A DNA stretch of 64,000 nucleotides from Rubritalea marina DSM 17716. GTDB taxonomy: Bacteria; Verrucomicrobiota; Verrucomicrobiia; Verrucomicrobiales; Akkermansiaceae. The stretch is taken from the NCBI RefSeq assembly GCF_000378105.1, contig NZ_KB899251.1, positions 1-64,000 of the forward strand, in the 5' to 3' direction. The stretch's first letter is position 1. Each line of letters opens with the position of its first letter. A program made the translations under genes and the position numbers. Below the pieces are notes generated by a model. That model saw only the letters and a program-made list of their open reading frames with translations, was not told the origin of the DNA and ran no database searches. This document shows, one piece after another, positions 34,180 to 42,962 of the stretch.

Positions 34180-35466
34180 ATGTTATACTTAATTTACGAA
34201 TGGTGGAATGAAGCGTTTCAGTCGGGGGCTGAATGGGCTCAAGCGACGAGCTTCTTAAACCTGTTGAAATACATTACAGTGCGTGCTGGCTTGGCTTGTG
34301 CTCTCACCTTTGTCTTGTCATTGGCCTTTGGGCCATGGGTGATTAGAAAGCTGATTTCATTGAAAGTCGGTCAGCCGATTCGTTCTGCAGAAGAGGTGCA
34401 CAAATTGCATGAACTCCACGGGGCGAAAGCTGGCACACCAACGATGGGAGGCGTGCTTATCCTAGGTTCAGTGTTGGTTGCGGTGCTTTTATGTGGTCGC
34501 GTTCTCAATCCTTTTGTCGCAGTCACGATGTTTGTGATGCTCGGACTTGGCTTGCTTGGTTTTGTGGATGATTTCACCAAAGTGAAGTTGAAAAATTCTG
34601 ATGGAGTGAGCCCGCGAGTGAAGCTATCCTGGCAGTTCGGGATTGCGATTGTTGCAGCATTGTTCCTGTATGCGCAACCAGCAGTGACTGGGGATGCCAA
34701 TGGAGCGGCACTTGGTTCAGATGCCTTACAAACTGTGATGGTGTCTACTGGCGAGGCCGAGAGTGTCAGCGAAGAAGTCGACCGCTATCCACCACGTGGC
34801 TCTGCTGGTTATTGGCTTCAGGTGGATGGAAAGGCTCAGCCAATGAGCTCAAGCCAACTGACGGCTCCGATTTTCAAGCGCCCATTGTTTGACATGTGGT
34901 TCTTCGCCATTCCATTTTTTGCTTTGATTATCATTGGGGCTTCCAATGCGGTGAACCTTACCGATGGTTTAGATGGATTAGCTGCAGGCTGTACCATCAC
35001 TACTGGCCTAGCCTATGCCGCGCTGGCGTATCTTGGAGGACATTTGGTGTTAGGTTTTGATTATCTACACATTGCGTACCACCCAATGCTCAGCGAGCTC
35101 GCTGTTGTAATGTTAGCATTGGTCGGAGCATCATTTGGCTTTCTTTGGTTCAACAGCCACCCGGCGAAGGTCTTTATGGGTGATACTGGGTCTTTGGCAA
35201 TTGGTGGAGCACTCGGGACTGCTGCGATTTGTACCAAGCAGGAATTGTTGTTGGTGATCATTGGATGGATTTTTGTGATGGAAGCGCTTTCCGTCATGAT
35301 TCAGGTGGGAAGCTTCAAGCTGCGTAAGAAGCGAGTCTTTGCAATGGCTCCCATCCACCATCACTTTGAGCTGCGAGGCTGGCATGAAAGCCAAGTGATC
35401 GTGCGTTTTTGGATTATTTCGATTTTGAGCGCAATGCTCGGATTAGCGACATTGAAAATTATATAG
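34180..35466 (+). CDS. mraY: Phospho-MurNAc-pentapeptide translocase MraY
   Basis: Inner-membrane enzyme joining the Mur precursor to undecaprenyl phosphate to give lipid I. Catalytic Asp motifs are FVDDFTK and NLTDGLDGLA, with the MraY-specific HHHFELRGW near the C-terminus. GTPTMGG is also typical. The frame is open upstream inside murF, but ATG at 34180 gives the family start MLYLIYEWW. Length is 428 against about 360. The extra length is mostly a segment of about 70 residues (about 165-235, acidic, including SVSEEVDRYPPRGS) between two membrane helices, likely periplasmic. Confidence 0.95.
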   Translation: MLYLIYEWWNEAFQSGAEWAQATSFLNLLKYITVRAGLACALTFVLSLAFGPWVIRKLISLKVGQPIRSAEEVHKLHELHGAKAGTPTMGGVLILGSVLVAVLLCGRVLNPFVAVTMFVMLGLGLLGFVDDFTKVKLKNSDGVSPRVKLSWQFGIAIVAALFLYAQPAVTGDANGAALGSDALQTVMVSTGEAESVSEEVDRYPPRGSAGYWLQVDGKAQPMSSSQLTAPIFKRPLFDMWFFAIPFFALIIIGASNAVNLTDGLDGLAAGCTITTGLAYAALAYLGGHLVLGFDYLHIAYHPMLSELAVVMLALVGASFGFLWFNSHPAKVFMGDTGSLAIGGALGTAAICTKQELLLVIIGWIFVMEALSVMIQVGSFKLRKKRVFAMAPIHHHFELRGWHESQVIVRFWIISILSAMLGLATLKII

Positions 35467-35469
35467 AGC

Positions 35470-36780
35470 ATGGAACTCGCCGGAAAAAGTGTAGTCGTGT
35501 TAGGAGCTGGCCGAAGTGGTCGAGCTGCGGCTGAGCTGGCTCTGTCGAAGGGGGCAAATGTGCGTGTTTATGACGCCAATCCCGCTGCTCATTTTGAGGC
35601 TTGGAAACCTGAAATTGTAGGGTATTCCGGGGCTAGTGAAGAGCTTGGAGCTACGGTGGCTTCAGACGTTTTGGTTCTTTCGCCTGGGATAGATACCTAT
35701 GGGTCTTTTGTGGCAGCATTCAGTCGCCTGGCGGGTGAGGTGCTAGGAGAGATCGAATTGGCATCCCGCTATTATCAAGGTAAGGTGATCGGCATCACTG
35801 GCACCAATGGAAAAACAACCACGACAGCCTTGATCGAGCACTTGATTCAAGCTGCAGGCTTCACTTGTGTGGCATGTGGAAACTATGGAAAGCCGTTGGC
35901 TGAGGTGGTGCTAGAAGGCAATGATCCCGACTTTGTTTCCTTAGAATTGAGTTCCTTCCAGCTCGAGACGGTAAAAGAATTTCATGCCGACGTTGCGATT
36001 TGGTTAAATTTTTCTGCGGATCACATGGATCGTTATACGAGCCTACAGACCTATTTCGATGCAAAGAGGCAGATCTTTAAGAATCAAACGTCGAGAGACA
36101 CTGCGGTCTACCGACAAGGGGAAGATTTGGGTGAGCTAGTTGCCCAGGGGGTGACTTTTTCTAGTGTCAGCGAGGATGCTGACTACACGCTTGATGGTCA
36201 TCAGTTGTTACAGCACGGTAAGCCGATCCTTGATATGCGAGACTCTGCACTGCGAGGCTCTCACAACGCTGAGAATGTGATGGCTGCGATTGCGGCATTA
36301 GAGGCCTTAGCTATTTCTGTGGCAGAGGTGCTTCCGTCATTGGCGAATTTTTCACCACCTGAGCATCGATGTGAGTTTGTGGCCTCAGTGAAGGGAGTGG
36401 ATTACATCAATGATTCCAAGGCGACAAATATTCATGCGCTTCAGAGCGCCCTCAATGCCTTGCCAGGACCGATCGTTTTGATCGCTGGAGGTAAAGAGAA
36501 GGGGCTAGAGTATGAGGAGCTGCTTCCGACGCTTTCGAAGACGGTGAAGCATAGCGTGGTTTTCGGTGAGATAGCGAGAAAGCTTGAGGCAAGGTTCTCA
36601 CTATCAGTCCCTGTCACAGCAGTGGAGACATTGGATGAGGCTATCTTGGTCGCTCACGACGTGAGTGCTGCAGGCGACACCGTCTTGTTGTCGCCTGGTA
36701 CCTCTTCATTCGATCAATTTCCTAGCTATGAAGCGCGCGGAAAACATTTTAAAAAACTGGTAGAGTCCCTACCGCTCTAA
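35470..36780 (+). CDS. murD: UDP-MurNAc-L-alanine:D-glutamate ligase
   Basis: Adds D-glutamate, made by MurI, to UDP-MurNAc-L-Ala. The N-terminal Rossmann motif VVLGAGRSGRAA, P-loop GTNGKTTT (111-118), LSSFQLE, HRCEFVA and INDSKATN are all present; the last two belong to MurD. Length is 436, normal. It starts three bases after mraY. Confidence 0.96.
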   Translation: MELAGKSVVVLGAGRSGRAAAELALSKGANVRVYDANPAAHFEAWKPEIVGYSGASEELGATVASDVLVLSPGIDTYGSFVAAFSRLAGEVLGEIELASRYYQGKVIGITGTNGKTTTTALIEHLIQAAGFTCVACGNYGKPLAEVVLEGNDPDFVSLELSSFQLETVKEFHADVAIWLNFSADHMDRYTSLQTYFDAKRQIFKNQTSRDTAVYRQGEDLGELVAQGVTFSSVSEDADYTLDGHQLLQHGKPILDMRDSALRGSHNAENVMAAIAALEALAISVAEVLPSLANFSPPEHRCEFVASVKGVDYINDSKATNIHALQSALNALPGPIVLIAGGKEKGLEYEELLPTLSKTVKHSVVFGEIARKLEARFSLSVPVTAVETLDEAILVAHDVSAAGDTVLLSPGTSSFDQFPSYEARGKHFKKLVESLPL

Positions 36781-36805
36781 CGTATCAATAAACCAAAGAA
36801 ATCCC

Positions 36806-37498
36806 ATGAATTCTAGAAAGCTACAAACCAATCGAGTTCAGCCGCAGAAGAAGCGCGGCATTCGCGCTGTGCATGCACGTGTGAGTTCTGGTTCACGCCG
36901 CAAGCAAGCCGTGGCTGCTGCGAGCACGCGACCAGGAGAGCTGCAGGCAGAAGTGCCGCACAAGAGCCTAGCTAGTGTTTGGATGGTTGTCATTATTTTG
37001 CATGTCGTTGCTGTCGGCGTGATATACGTTGCCATTGAGTGGAATAAGTCTCAGTTACAACCCCTTGATCTCCCATCAGCGAATGTTGCTAGTTCGAATG
37101 AGTTTGAAGGCTTGGAGCCAAAATTGGTGAAAAGTGGCGACACCTATGAAAGCTTTGCCACGCGGCATAAAGTCTCAGTAGAAAAGCTGCGCGCACTGAA
37201 TAAGAATACGACTATTCATGCCGGTAAGGTGCTGTATTTACCGAAGGAGGAGCAGGTTGAGCCCGTGATGGTGAAAGTTCAGCCTAGTGCTGAAGGCGCA
37301 GCTGCTACGGTGAAGGCTGTGGTGGTGGAAGAAGCGAAGTCCCTCGCTGAGTCATACACTGTGGTGAAAGGTGATTCCATCTACCGGATCGCAAAAGCAA
37401 AGGGTGTGAGCCAAGATGCATTGATGGCTGCAAATGGAATTGAGGATGCTCGCCAGCTACGCGTAGGGCAAAAGCTAGAGATTCCATTGAAAAAGTAA
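36806..37498 (+). CDS. Membrane-anchored protein with two LysM domains
   Basis: A 230-residue bitopic protein. The N-terminus is strongly basic (about 50 residues, KKRGIRAVHARVSSGSRRKQ), then one membrane helix (about 56-76), then a periplasmic part with two LysM domains. LysM1 is at about 107-150 (VKSGDTYESFATRHKVSVEK). LysM2 is at about 183-230 (VVKGDSIYRIAKAKGVSQDA). LysM binds N-acetylglucosamine in peptidoglycan. No hydrolase or other catalytic domain is present. Its position between murD and ftsW, where murG or ftsQ-type genes often sit, suggests a division-site or cell-wall scaffolding role. Confidence 0.85.
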   Translation: MNSRKLQTNRVQPQKKRGIRAVHARVSSGSRRKQAVAAASTRPGELQAEVPHKSLASVWMVVIILHVVAVGVIYVAIEWNKSQLQPLDLPSANVASSNEFEGLEPKLVKSGDTYESFATRHKVSVEKLRALNKNTTIHAGKVLYLPKEEQVEPVMVKVQPSAEGAAATVKAVVVEEAKSLAESYTVVKGDSIYRIAKAKGVSQDALMAANGIEDARQLRVGQKLEIPLKK

Positions 37499-37504
37499 CA
37501 CGCT

Positions 37505-38671
37505 GTGGATCCGATCCTCAACAGGTGGTTAGATAACCGCAATGCCATCATCGTCTGTCTGGCTGCTTGTCTGTTGATGGTGCTCGGGCTGGTGATGTTG
37601 GCCTCCACGAGTCTTTGGGTCGAGGAAGGGAAAGAATATTCTCTACTCAAGAAGCAGGCTTTTTTTGCGGTGGTGGGCTGTGGGGCTGCGATGTTCTTCA
37701 CCTACACTGACTACCGAACATGGCGGCGATTTGCGAAGCCGATCTATGTGCTTGCGATTTTCTTGTTGGCCTTATGTTTTGTTCCGGGTATCGGCAAGGA
37801 GGTGAATGGTGAGTCGCGCTGGATCAGCCTAGCTGGACTGACGTTTCAGCCTTCGGAACCTTCAAAAATTGCTCTAGTCATCGCTCTGTCAGCTTGGTTT
37901 ACCCATTACAAGGCTGAGATCAAAAAGTTCCGTAGGGGATTCCTCATGCCGATGGTGATCACAGGTTTGCTATTGGGTCTCATTTTCTTTGAAAAAGATA
38001 TGGGAACTTCAGCGTGTTTGGCTGTGGCAGCATTCGCTATGATGTTTGTGGCTGGGGTGCGCACATGGCTCTTGGGCTTGGCAGCGGGGGCAGGTGCCAC
38101 ATTGTTGGGTTTGGTCGTGTATTTTAACCCGAACCGTATGGCACGTATCATGGCGTTCATGGATCCTGATAATGTTGAAGCGCAGCGTGGCGCTTTCTTT
38201 CAGCAATGGAGGGCGTTATTGGCTTTTGGTAATGGTGGCGTGAGTGGCCGTGGTTTGGGTAATGGGGCAGAGAAACATGGCTACCTTCCTTTTGCTCACA
38301 CGGATTTTATCTTTCCAATGGTGGGGGAAGAACTAGGGCTTTGGTTCACGCTGGGTACGGTTTTTTGTTTTCTTATGTTAGCCGTTTTTGGCATAGCAAT
38401 TGCGGCTCGGAGCTCTGACTTGTTTGGGCGTCTGCTGGCTATCGGGTTGACCTGTAGCATCGTGGTGCCGGCTATGATGAATATTGGCGTGACCACAGCG
38501 GTGTTGCCCAATACCGGGCTACCGCTACCATTCGTCAGTTATGGGGGGACCAACCTCGTGTTTACTTGGGCGACGATTGGCTTGCTGGTGAGTGTGCACC
38601 GACACACCGAACTTCGCGTGCGACGTGGGGATCGATTGCTCGCGCAGTCTAGAAAGAGTATCCGACTTTGA
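37505..38671 (+). CDS. ftsW: Septal peptidoglycan glycosyltransferase FtsW
   Basis: SEDS-family enzyme polymerising lipid II at the septum together with FtsI. About ten membrane helices; SEDS signatures are GEVNGESRW-like GKEVNGESRWI, FQPSEPSKIALV, GLGNGAEKHGYLPFAHTDFIF, and LPLPFVSYGGTNLV. The start is GTG at 37505, six bases after the LysM stop. RodA is an alternative SEDS member, but the context with ftsI and murD favours FtsW. It is the last gene of the cluster; murG, murC, murB, ddl and ftsQAZ do not follow. Confidence 0.93.
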   Translation: MDPILNRWLDNRNAIIVCLAACLLMVLGLVMLASTSLWVEEGKEYSLLKKQAFFAVVGCGAAMFFTYTDYRTWRRFAKPIYVLAIFLLALCFVPGIGKEVNGESRWISLAGLTFQPSEPSKIALVIALSAWFTHYKAEIKKFRRGFLMPMVITGLLLGLIFFEKDMGTSACLAVAAFAMMFVAGVRTWLLGLAAGAGATLLGLVVYFNPNRMARIMAFMDPDNVEAQRGAFFQQWRALLAFGNGGVSGRGLGNGAEKHGYLPFAHTDFIFPMVGEELGLWFTLGTVFCFLMLAVFGIAIAARSSDLFGRLLAIGLTCSIVVPAMMNIGVTTAVLPNTGLPLPFVSYGGTNLVFTWATIGLLVSVHRHTELRVRRGDRLLAQSRKSIRL

Positions 38672-38687
38672 TCGTTCAGATAAAGGC

Positions 38688-39695
38688 CTAAGGTTCGCCA
38701 ATCGTGGAGTCGAATCCAGCTAGTTGCTCTGGTTTGACCTTCTTGTAGTTAGCGATTCTGCTGATATCGCGGAAGGTGGTTGGGTGGTACGAACCTACAA
38801 AGTCGATGGTCGAATCGGCTTTGATTTTTGATTCCATACCAAGTGACCAATACATGCCGTTGACGAGCATACGGCGGTAGTTGGGGTCGAGAATATCTTG
38901 CGAAGCGCCTTGGGTGGAGTGGAATACTCGATTTTTTTTCCCATTGCTCGTATCGTAATGGAAGGTCCAAGCGAAAGGTGTGGGTGGTTTGTCGTGATCC
39001 AAAGTGCTTTTTGGATCCATCGAGGTGAGTGGCTGTGAATTGGCCAACACTTCCATTCCTGAACGTATGACGCCACGGTATGCACCAGCGTAGCAGAATC
39101 CTTTGTCGTGCACGCCCTTGAGAATCGGGTGTGAGAGTTTGTCGGGCACGAGTTGGATTTGTGTGCCTTGCACGTGATTCTTGCCGTAGTGGCCTTCCCA
39201 GGTGTTTCCGAGGTACTGCTGGCCAAAGCCATTTTTGAAATCGTTTCCTTTCCAGCGAAAGCTAAACTTTGAGTAGGTTTTACCAGCTGGGATTTTGAAG
39301 GCGTGTGACGAGGTCCTGACGCTCACGATGGGTCCGCCATTATCGAGGTATTTGATGAATGGCTCCATTTGTTTGTCTGGAAGGTCAAGAAACCGCGTGA
39401 ACAAGAATAGTCCGTCTGCGCTATCCAGTACTTCCATACCAGGAATGTTGGAGGCACCTGGGTAAATGTAGCCGTCTTGATCAACTCCGAAAAGTACGGT
39501 GCATTTGAAGCCATGGTGCTTTGCCATGATTCTGGCAAGTGCGGGACAAGTTTCTTCAGCGCGGTATTCGTGATCTGAGGCAATGAATACTAGGTGCTTC
39601 CCATTGTCAGCGCTAGGATCTGGTTTGTAAGTGATCTGGGCGTTGACCAGACTAGTCAGAGCAATGCTGGTGAGGATGGAATAGGAAAGATTCAT
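38688..39695 (-). CDS. Secreted ThuA-like (trehalose utilisation) domain protein
   Basis: From ATG at 39695 a 335-residue protein with a signal peptide (hydrophobic residues 5-17, likely cut near NAQ). The ThuA-like glutamine-amidotransferase fold is suggested by HLVFIASDHEYRAEETCPALA and LDSADGLFLFTRFLDLPDKQM. VSVRTSSHAF and the C-terminal RVFHSTQGA (usual GH.T.G) also fit. Such proteins are frequent in Verrucomicrobia and Planctomycetes beside sugar hydrolases; their reaction is not settled. The open frame extends upstream to 39866, but that part shows no signal-peptide logic. It is convergent with ftsW. Confidence 0.75.
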   Translation of the reverse strand: MNLSYSILTSIALTSLVNAQITYKPDPSADNGKHLVFIASDHEYRAEETCPALARIMAKHHGFKCTVLFGVDQDGYIYPGASNIPGMEVLDSADGLFLFTRFLDLPDKQMEPFIKYLDNGGPIVSVRTSSHAFKIPAGKTYSKFSFRWKGNDFKNGFGQQYLGNTWEGHYGKNHVQGTQIQLVPDKLSHPILKGVHDKGFCYAGAYRGVIRSGMEVLANSQPLTSMDPKSTLDHDKPPTPFAWTFHYDTSNGKKNRVFHSTQGASQDILDPNYRRMLVNGMYWSLGMESKIKADSTIDFVGSYHPTTFRDISRIANYKKVKPEQLAGFDSTIGEP

Positions 39696-39814
39696 AAAAA
39701 TGTTATCAATAAGTACGCAGTGTGAGATGTATTCTTTCGTGCTTTGTACTCGTCTATTTACCTGAGTGCTCATCATCGATTGACTATTACCATCCAGCTG
39801 ATAATGAGATGGGC

Positions 39815-41728
39815 ATGTCTGAACCAGCGATTGCGAGCGCCTCTGAATTGACCGTCCGTTATTCACATCATACCGTGCTCGATGGCGCTTCGTTAGCGAT
39901 CCAGCCGGGCGACCGTATTGGCCTGGTCGGCCGCAATGGCTCGGGGAAGTCCACGTTTATCAAGATTTGTGCTGGCGTGGAGGTGCCGGATTCGGGGGAG
40001 TATGTCACACGCAATGATTTGGTGACTGGGTATTTGCCACAAGAATTCGAACTAGATGATGAAGCTACTGTGCTTGAGGCAACCTTAAGTGGATCAGCGC
40101 ACGTTATAGACTTAATTCAGCAGTATGAGCAAGGTGACCCAAGCTCGGAACAAGGAGCCGAGCTCTTGGAAGCCATCAACCATTTGGATGGCTGGACGAT
40201 TGAGAGCAGAGCGCAGGCATTACTAAACAATCTACATGCTCCAGAAGCAGACCGTCTTATTGGGACACTGTCAGGTGGTGAAAAGCGCCGAGTTGCTATG
40301 GCTCGGGCTTTGCTTGCAGCGCCAGATTTTTTGATTCTCGATGAGCCCACCAACCATCTAGATACTGGATCCATTGAATGGTTGGAAACCTTTCTTTCTC
40401 GTTATGCTGGCACCTGTTTGTTTGTGACGCACGATCGTTATTTCTTGGATAACATAGCGACCCGTATTGTTGAAATGAGTCGCGGAAAGTGTGTGAGTTA
40501 TGAAGGGAATTATACCGACTACCTGGTGACACGCGCCGAGAGAATGGCACAAGAAGCTGTCAATGAGCACAAGCGTCAGAGGTTTTTAAAGAAGGAGCTA
40601 GAGTGGGTGCGCCGTCGTCCATCAGCGCGTAGAACCAAATCGCGTGACCGCATGGATAAGTACTTTGAGGTGGCAGACCAAGAAGCGCCTGAGCAAGAAG
40701 TCGATGTCGATTTGATCATCCCACCAGCTGGTAAGCTGCCCAATATTGTCATCGAAGGTAAGGGCCTTACCTGTGAAATTGGTGATCGCACACTCTTCCG
40801 TAATTTTGACTTTAAGCTAGAACCGAAAGAGCGGATTGGTGTGGTGGGTCGCAATGGCATGGGGAAGTCAACCTTGCTCAAAGTGCTGCTAGGGATGCAG
40901 GAACCCAGTCAAGGCTCAGTGCAGGTAGGGGCGCGTGTGAGTATCAATTACGTTGATCAGAACCGGCTTACCCTCAATGGCGAGAATTCTATCTTTGATG
41001 AGGTTGGCGAAGGGCAGGAATACGTGAAGCTGGGGGATGAGAACTTAGGCTTACGAGCCTACCTAAAGCGCTTTTTGTTTGATGATGATCGTATCAATAC
41101 CAAGATCAATTTGCTTTCAGGCGGCGAGCGCTCCCGTGTTTTATTGGCTAAAATTCTCAAGAAAGGTGGTAATGTATTAGTTCTCGATGAACCAACCAAT
41201 GACCTGGATTTGAATACTCTGAGGCTTTTGGAAGAGGCTTTGGCTCAGTTTAAAGGTTCAGTCTTGGTCGTCTCTCATGATCGTTATTTTCTCAATCGCG
41301 TCTGTACTAGGGTCCTCGCATTTGAAGATGATGGTATGCTCTATCATAACGTTGGGAGTTATGATTACTATTTGGAAAAGAAGGCTGAGCGTGATAAACA
41401 ACGCGCCAATTATACTAAAATGAGCGAGCAAGTCGTTCCTGCGACAGTGGAGAGCAAGCAAGAGAAATCTTCGGAAAAGCCTCAAAAGCTCAAGTGGAGC
41501 GAAGAGCGAGAGCTAGAGACGATTGAAGAGGATATATTAAGGGCAGAAGAGGCTGCTGCGAGCCAGCAAGCGATTATCAACGCTCCTAACTTCTATGCTG
41601 AGCATACCCATGATTATCGTGAATATGAGGTGAAACTTGAAGTGCTGGAGGCCAGGGTGTTGGAGCTTTATGAACGTTGGGAAGAGTTGAATGCGATTAA
41701 GGCTGCTTGGGACGCTTACCACGCATAA
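39815..41728 (+). CDS. ABC-F family ATPase, Uup-like
   Basis: Cytosolic tandem ABC ATPase without membrane domains; ABC-F proteins act on the ribosomal E site or in related RNA processes. Walker A motifs GRNGSGKST and GRNGMGKST, signatures LSGGEKRRVAMARALL and LSGGERSRVLLAKIL, and Walker B motifs LILDEPTNHLD and LVLDEPTNDLD are complete. The C-terminal coiled coil (last 90 residues, from KLKWSEEREL) matches the Uup-type ABC_tran_CTD. About 637 residues from ATG 39815; ATG 39809 is equally possible. The upstream codons to 39722 are not family-like. Confidence 0.92.
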   Translation: MSEPAIASASELTVRYSHHTVLDGASLAIQPGDRIGLVGRNGSGKSTFIKICAGVEVPDSGEYVTRNDLVTGYLPQEFELDDEATVLEATLSGSAHVIDLIQQYEQGDPSSEQGAELLEAINHLDGWTIESRAQALLNNLHAPEADRLIGTLSGGEKRRVAMARALLAAPDFLILDEPTNHLDTGSIEWLETFLSRYAGTCLFVTHDRYFLDNIATRIVEMSRGKCVSYEGNYTDYLVTRAERMAQEAVNEHKRQRFLKKELEWVRRRPSARRTKSRDRMDKYFEVADQEAPEQEVDVDLIIPPAGKLPNIVIEGKGLTCEIGDRTLFRNFDFKLEPKERIGVVGRNGMGKSTLLKVLLGMQEPSQGSVQVGARVSINYVDQNRLTLNGENSIFDEVGEGQEYVKLGDENLGLRAYLKRFLFDDDRINTKINLLSGGERSRVLLAKILKKGGNVLVLDEPTNDLDLNTLRLLEEALAQFKGSVLVVSHDRYFLNRVCTRVLAFEDDGMLYHNVGSYDYYLEKKAERDKQRANYTKMSEQVVPATVESKQEKSSEKPQKLKWSEERELETIEEDILRAEEAAASQQAIINAPNFYAEHTHDYREYEVKLEVLEARVLELYERWEELNAIKAAWDAYHA

Positions 41729-41730
41729 AC

Positions 41731-41766
41731 AAAAAATGCACGGCAGCCTGCTATGCTGTCCGTGCA
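41731..41766 (-). terminator. Terminator between ABC-F and ferritin genes
   Basis: TGCACGGCAGC pairs with GCTGTCCGTGCA (one mismatch). On the minus strand it is followed by six T, which fits the ferritin gene; on the plus strand it may also stop the convergent ABC-F transcript. Confidence 0.85.
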
Positions 41767-41788
41767 TGATGGGTGTGTGTAAAAGTGC

Positions 41789-42298
41789 TTATGCTTCCTC
41801 GCTTTCGTCGTGCTTGCGCTCACCTAGCTTATCATTGAGGTAGAGTAAACCAGCCACGTCGTCACCAATCATCCTCAGAGTCGTGATGACTTCTTCGACA
41901 CTTTTTTCTTCTTCGACTTGTTCTGTGAGGAACCATTGGAGGTGGGTTTTAGTAGCATGATCGTTCAGTCGAAATGCTTTTTCGTAGAGAGCATTGATGG
42001 AGCGAGTGTTTTCCTGTTCTGTTTCCAAGGAAAATTCAAAAGCTTCTAGTGCGCCAGAAAACTCGGAGCGTGGTTTTTCGATGGCTTCGAGTTCAAGGTG
42101 TCCACCACGATCAAGAAGGTAGGTCTGTAGTCTCTCTGCATGCTCCATTTCTTCCTGGTGCTGCATGCGCATCCAATTGGCGAACCCTACGAGGTTTTCT
42201 TCTTCGAAGTAGGCAGAGATCGCAAGGTAGTTGTATGCAGCAGTGAGTTCTTGGTTGATCTGGCTGTTGAGGGCGTCTTGTAATTCTTTTTCTAACAT
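41789..42298 (-). CDS. ftnA: Ferritin
   Basis: A 169-residue four-helix iron-storage protein forming a 24-subunit shell. Ferroxidase residues can be seen: E17 in INQELTAAYNY, E50 and H53 in EEMEHAERL, E94 in TEQENTRS, and Q127 in WFLTEQVEEE. The absence of a haem-binding Met at position 52 separates it from bacterioferritin. The end is acidic. It is a single gene with its own terminator. No Fur box is claimed. Confidence 0.95.
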   Translation of the reverse strand: MLEKELQDALNSQINQELTAAYNYLAISAYFEEENLVGFANWMRMQHQEEMEHAERLQTYLLDRGGHLELEAIEKPRSEFSGALEAFEFSLETEQENTRSINALYEKAFRLNDHATKTHLQWFLTEQVEEEKSVEEVITTLRMIGDDVAGLLYLNDKLGERKHDESEEA

Positions 42299-42439
42299 GG
42301 TGAATGAATTTGATGGTAAGACTAACGCATCTGCACGCTAATTGAAAACTTAAAGTAGGAGATTCGAACTGAGTTTTAGCTCGCTGCACTGTGAAGATTT
42401 GTTTTGCGGATGGATGGGCATCTAATTAGTGTGCTTGGT

Positions 42440-42619
42440 ATGAATGCATCGAAAGATAAGCCCATGATTGGAGGTGTGTGTTACACACTCAATAAGAAGC
42501 TACTCAGTGAGATCCCCACCTGGGGCTGGCGCTTGATCTTTGTCTGCTCGGTGCTCTTGTACGGCTTTGGAGTGCTACCATACCTACTACTTTGGATCTT
42601 CATGCCGAAGGTTAAATGA
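42440..42619 (+). CDS. Small PspC-domain membrane protein
   Basis: About 59 residues from ATG 42440 (MNASKDKPMIGGV). KPMIGGVCYTLNKKL then a membrane helix with FGVLPYLLLWIFMP is the PspC domain pattern (kplgGVcaGla...yllLwi.mP). PspC proteins sense envelope stress in enterobacteria, but stand-alone versions are widespread without known role. The glycine after the GGV motif that is normal in PspC (CxGL) is here Tyr-Thr-Leu. A TTG at 42404 opens the frame further upstream. Confidence 0.75.
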   Translation: MNASKDKPMIGGVCYTLNKKLLSEIPTWGWRLIFVCSVLLYGFGVLPYLLLWIFMPKVK

Positions 42620-42962
42620 GCATCCATGACGGCATGGTTGAGGACGCTGTAGAATTGTATGTGGGCCCGAAGGGCTGAAAATGAGATTTTTTTTAAGAAA
42701 GATTAAGCATTAGTCGAATAATCCCTGATTTGCTATGGATTGTTACTGTATTCTCCTTGCTCAATTGGCGTGTTGATGTCTTGTAGATGAGTGATTACCA
42801 AGGGATTACGCTTCTTTAGGGGTTCTTGTTTTCAGGTGCTTATTTGGAAAAATAATCGGCAATTATGTATTAAAAAAAGTGTGTGGTCAACGTGATCCGT
42901 GTGACAAAGGCGTGATTTTTTTGTTTACGATCTGGAACGAGCTGTGCTAACAAGGTGTCGTT
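42620..42962. other. 343-bp gap carrying the porin promoter region
   Basis: No gene is supported. An A/T-rich stretch with long T runs (near 42686 and 42917) precedes the porin gene. AAGGTG at 42953-42958 is a plausible ribosome site just ahead of ATG 42963. GGGCCCGAAGGGCT (42663-42676) is a small hairpin after the PspC gene and may be a weak terminator. I could not place a promoter with confidence. Confidence 0.4.
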
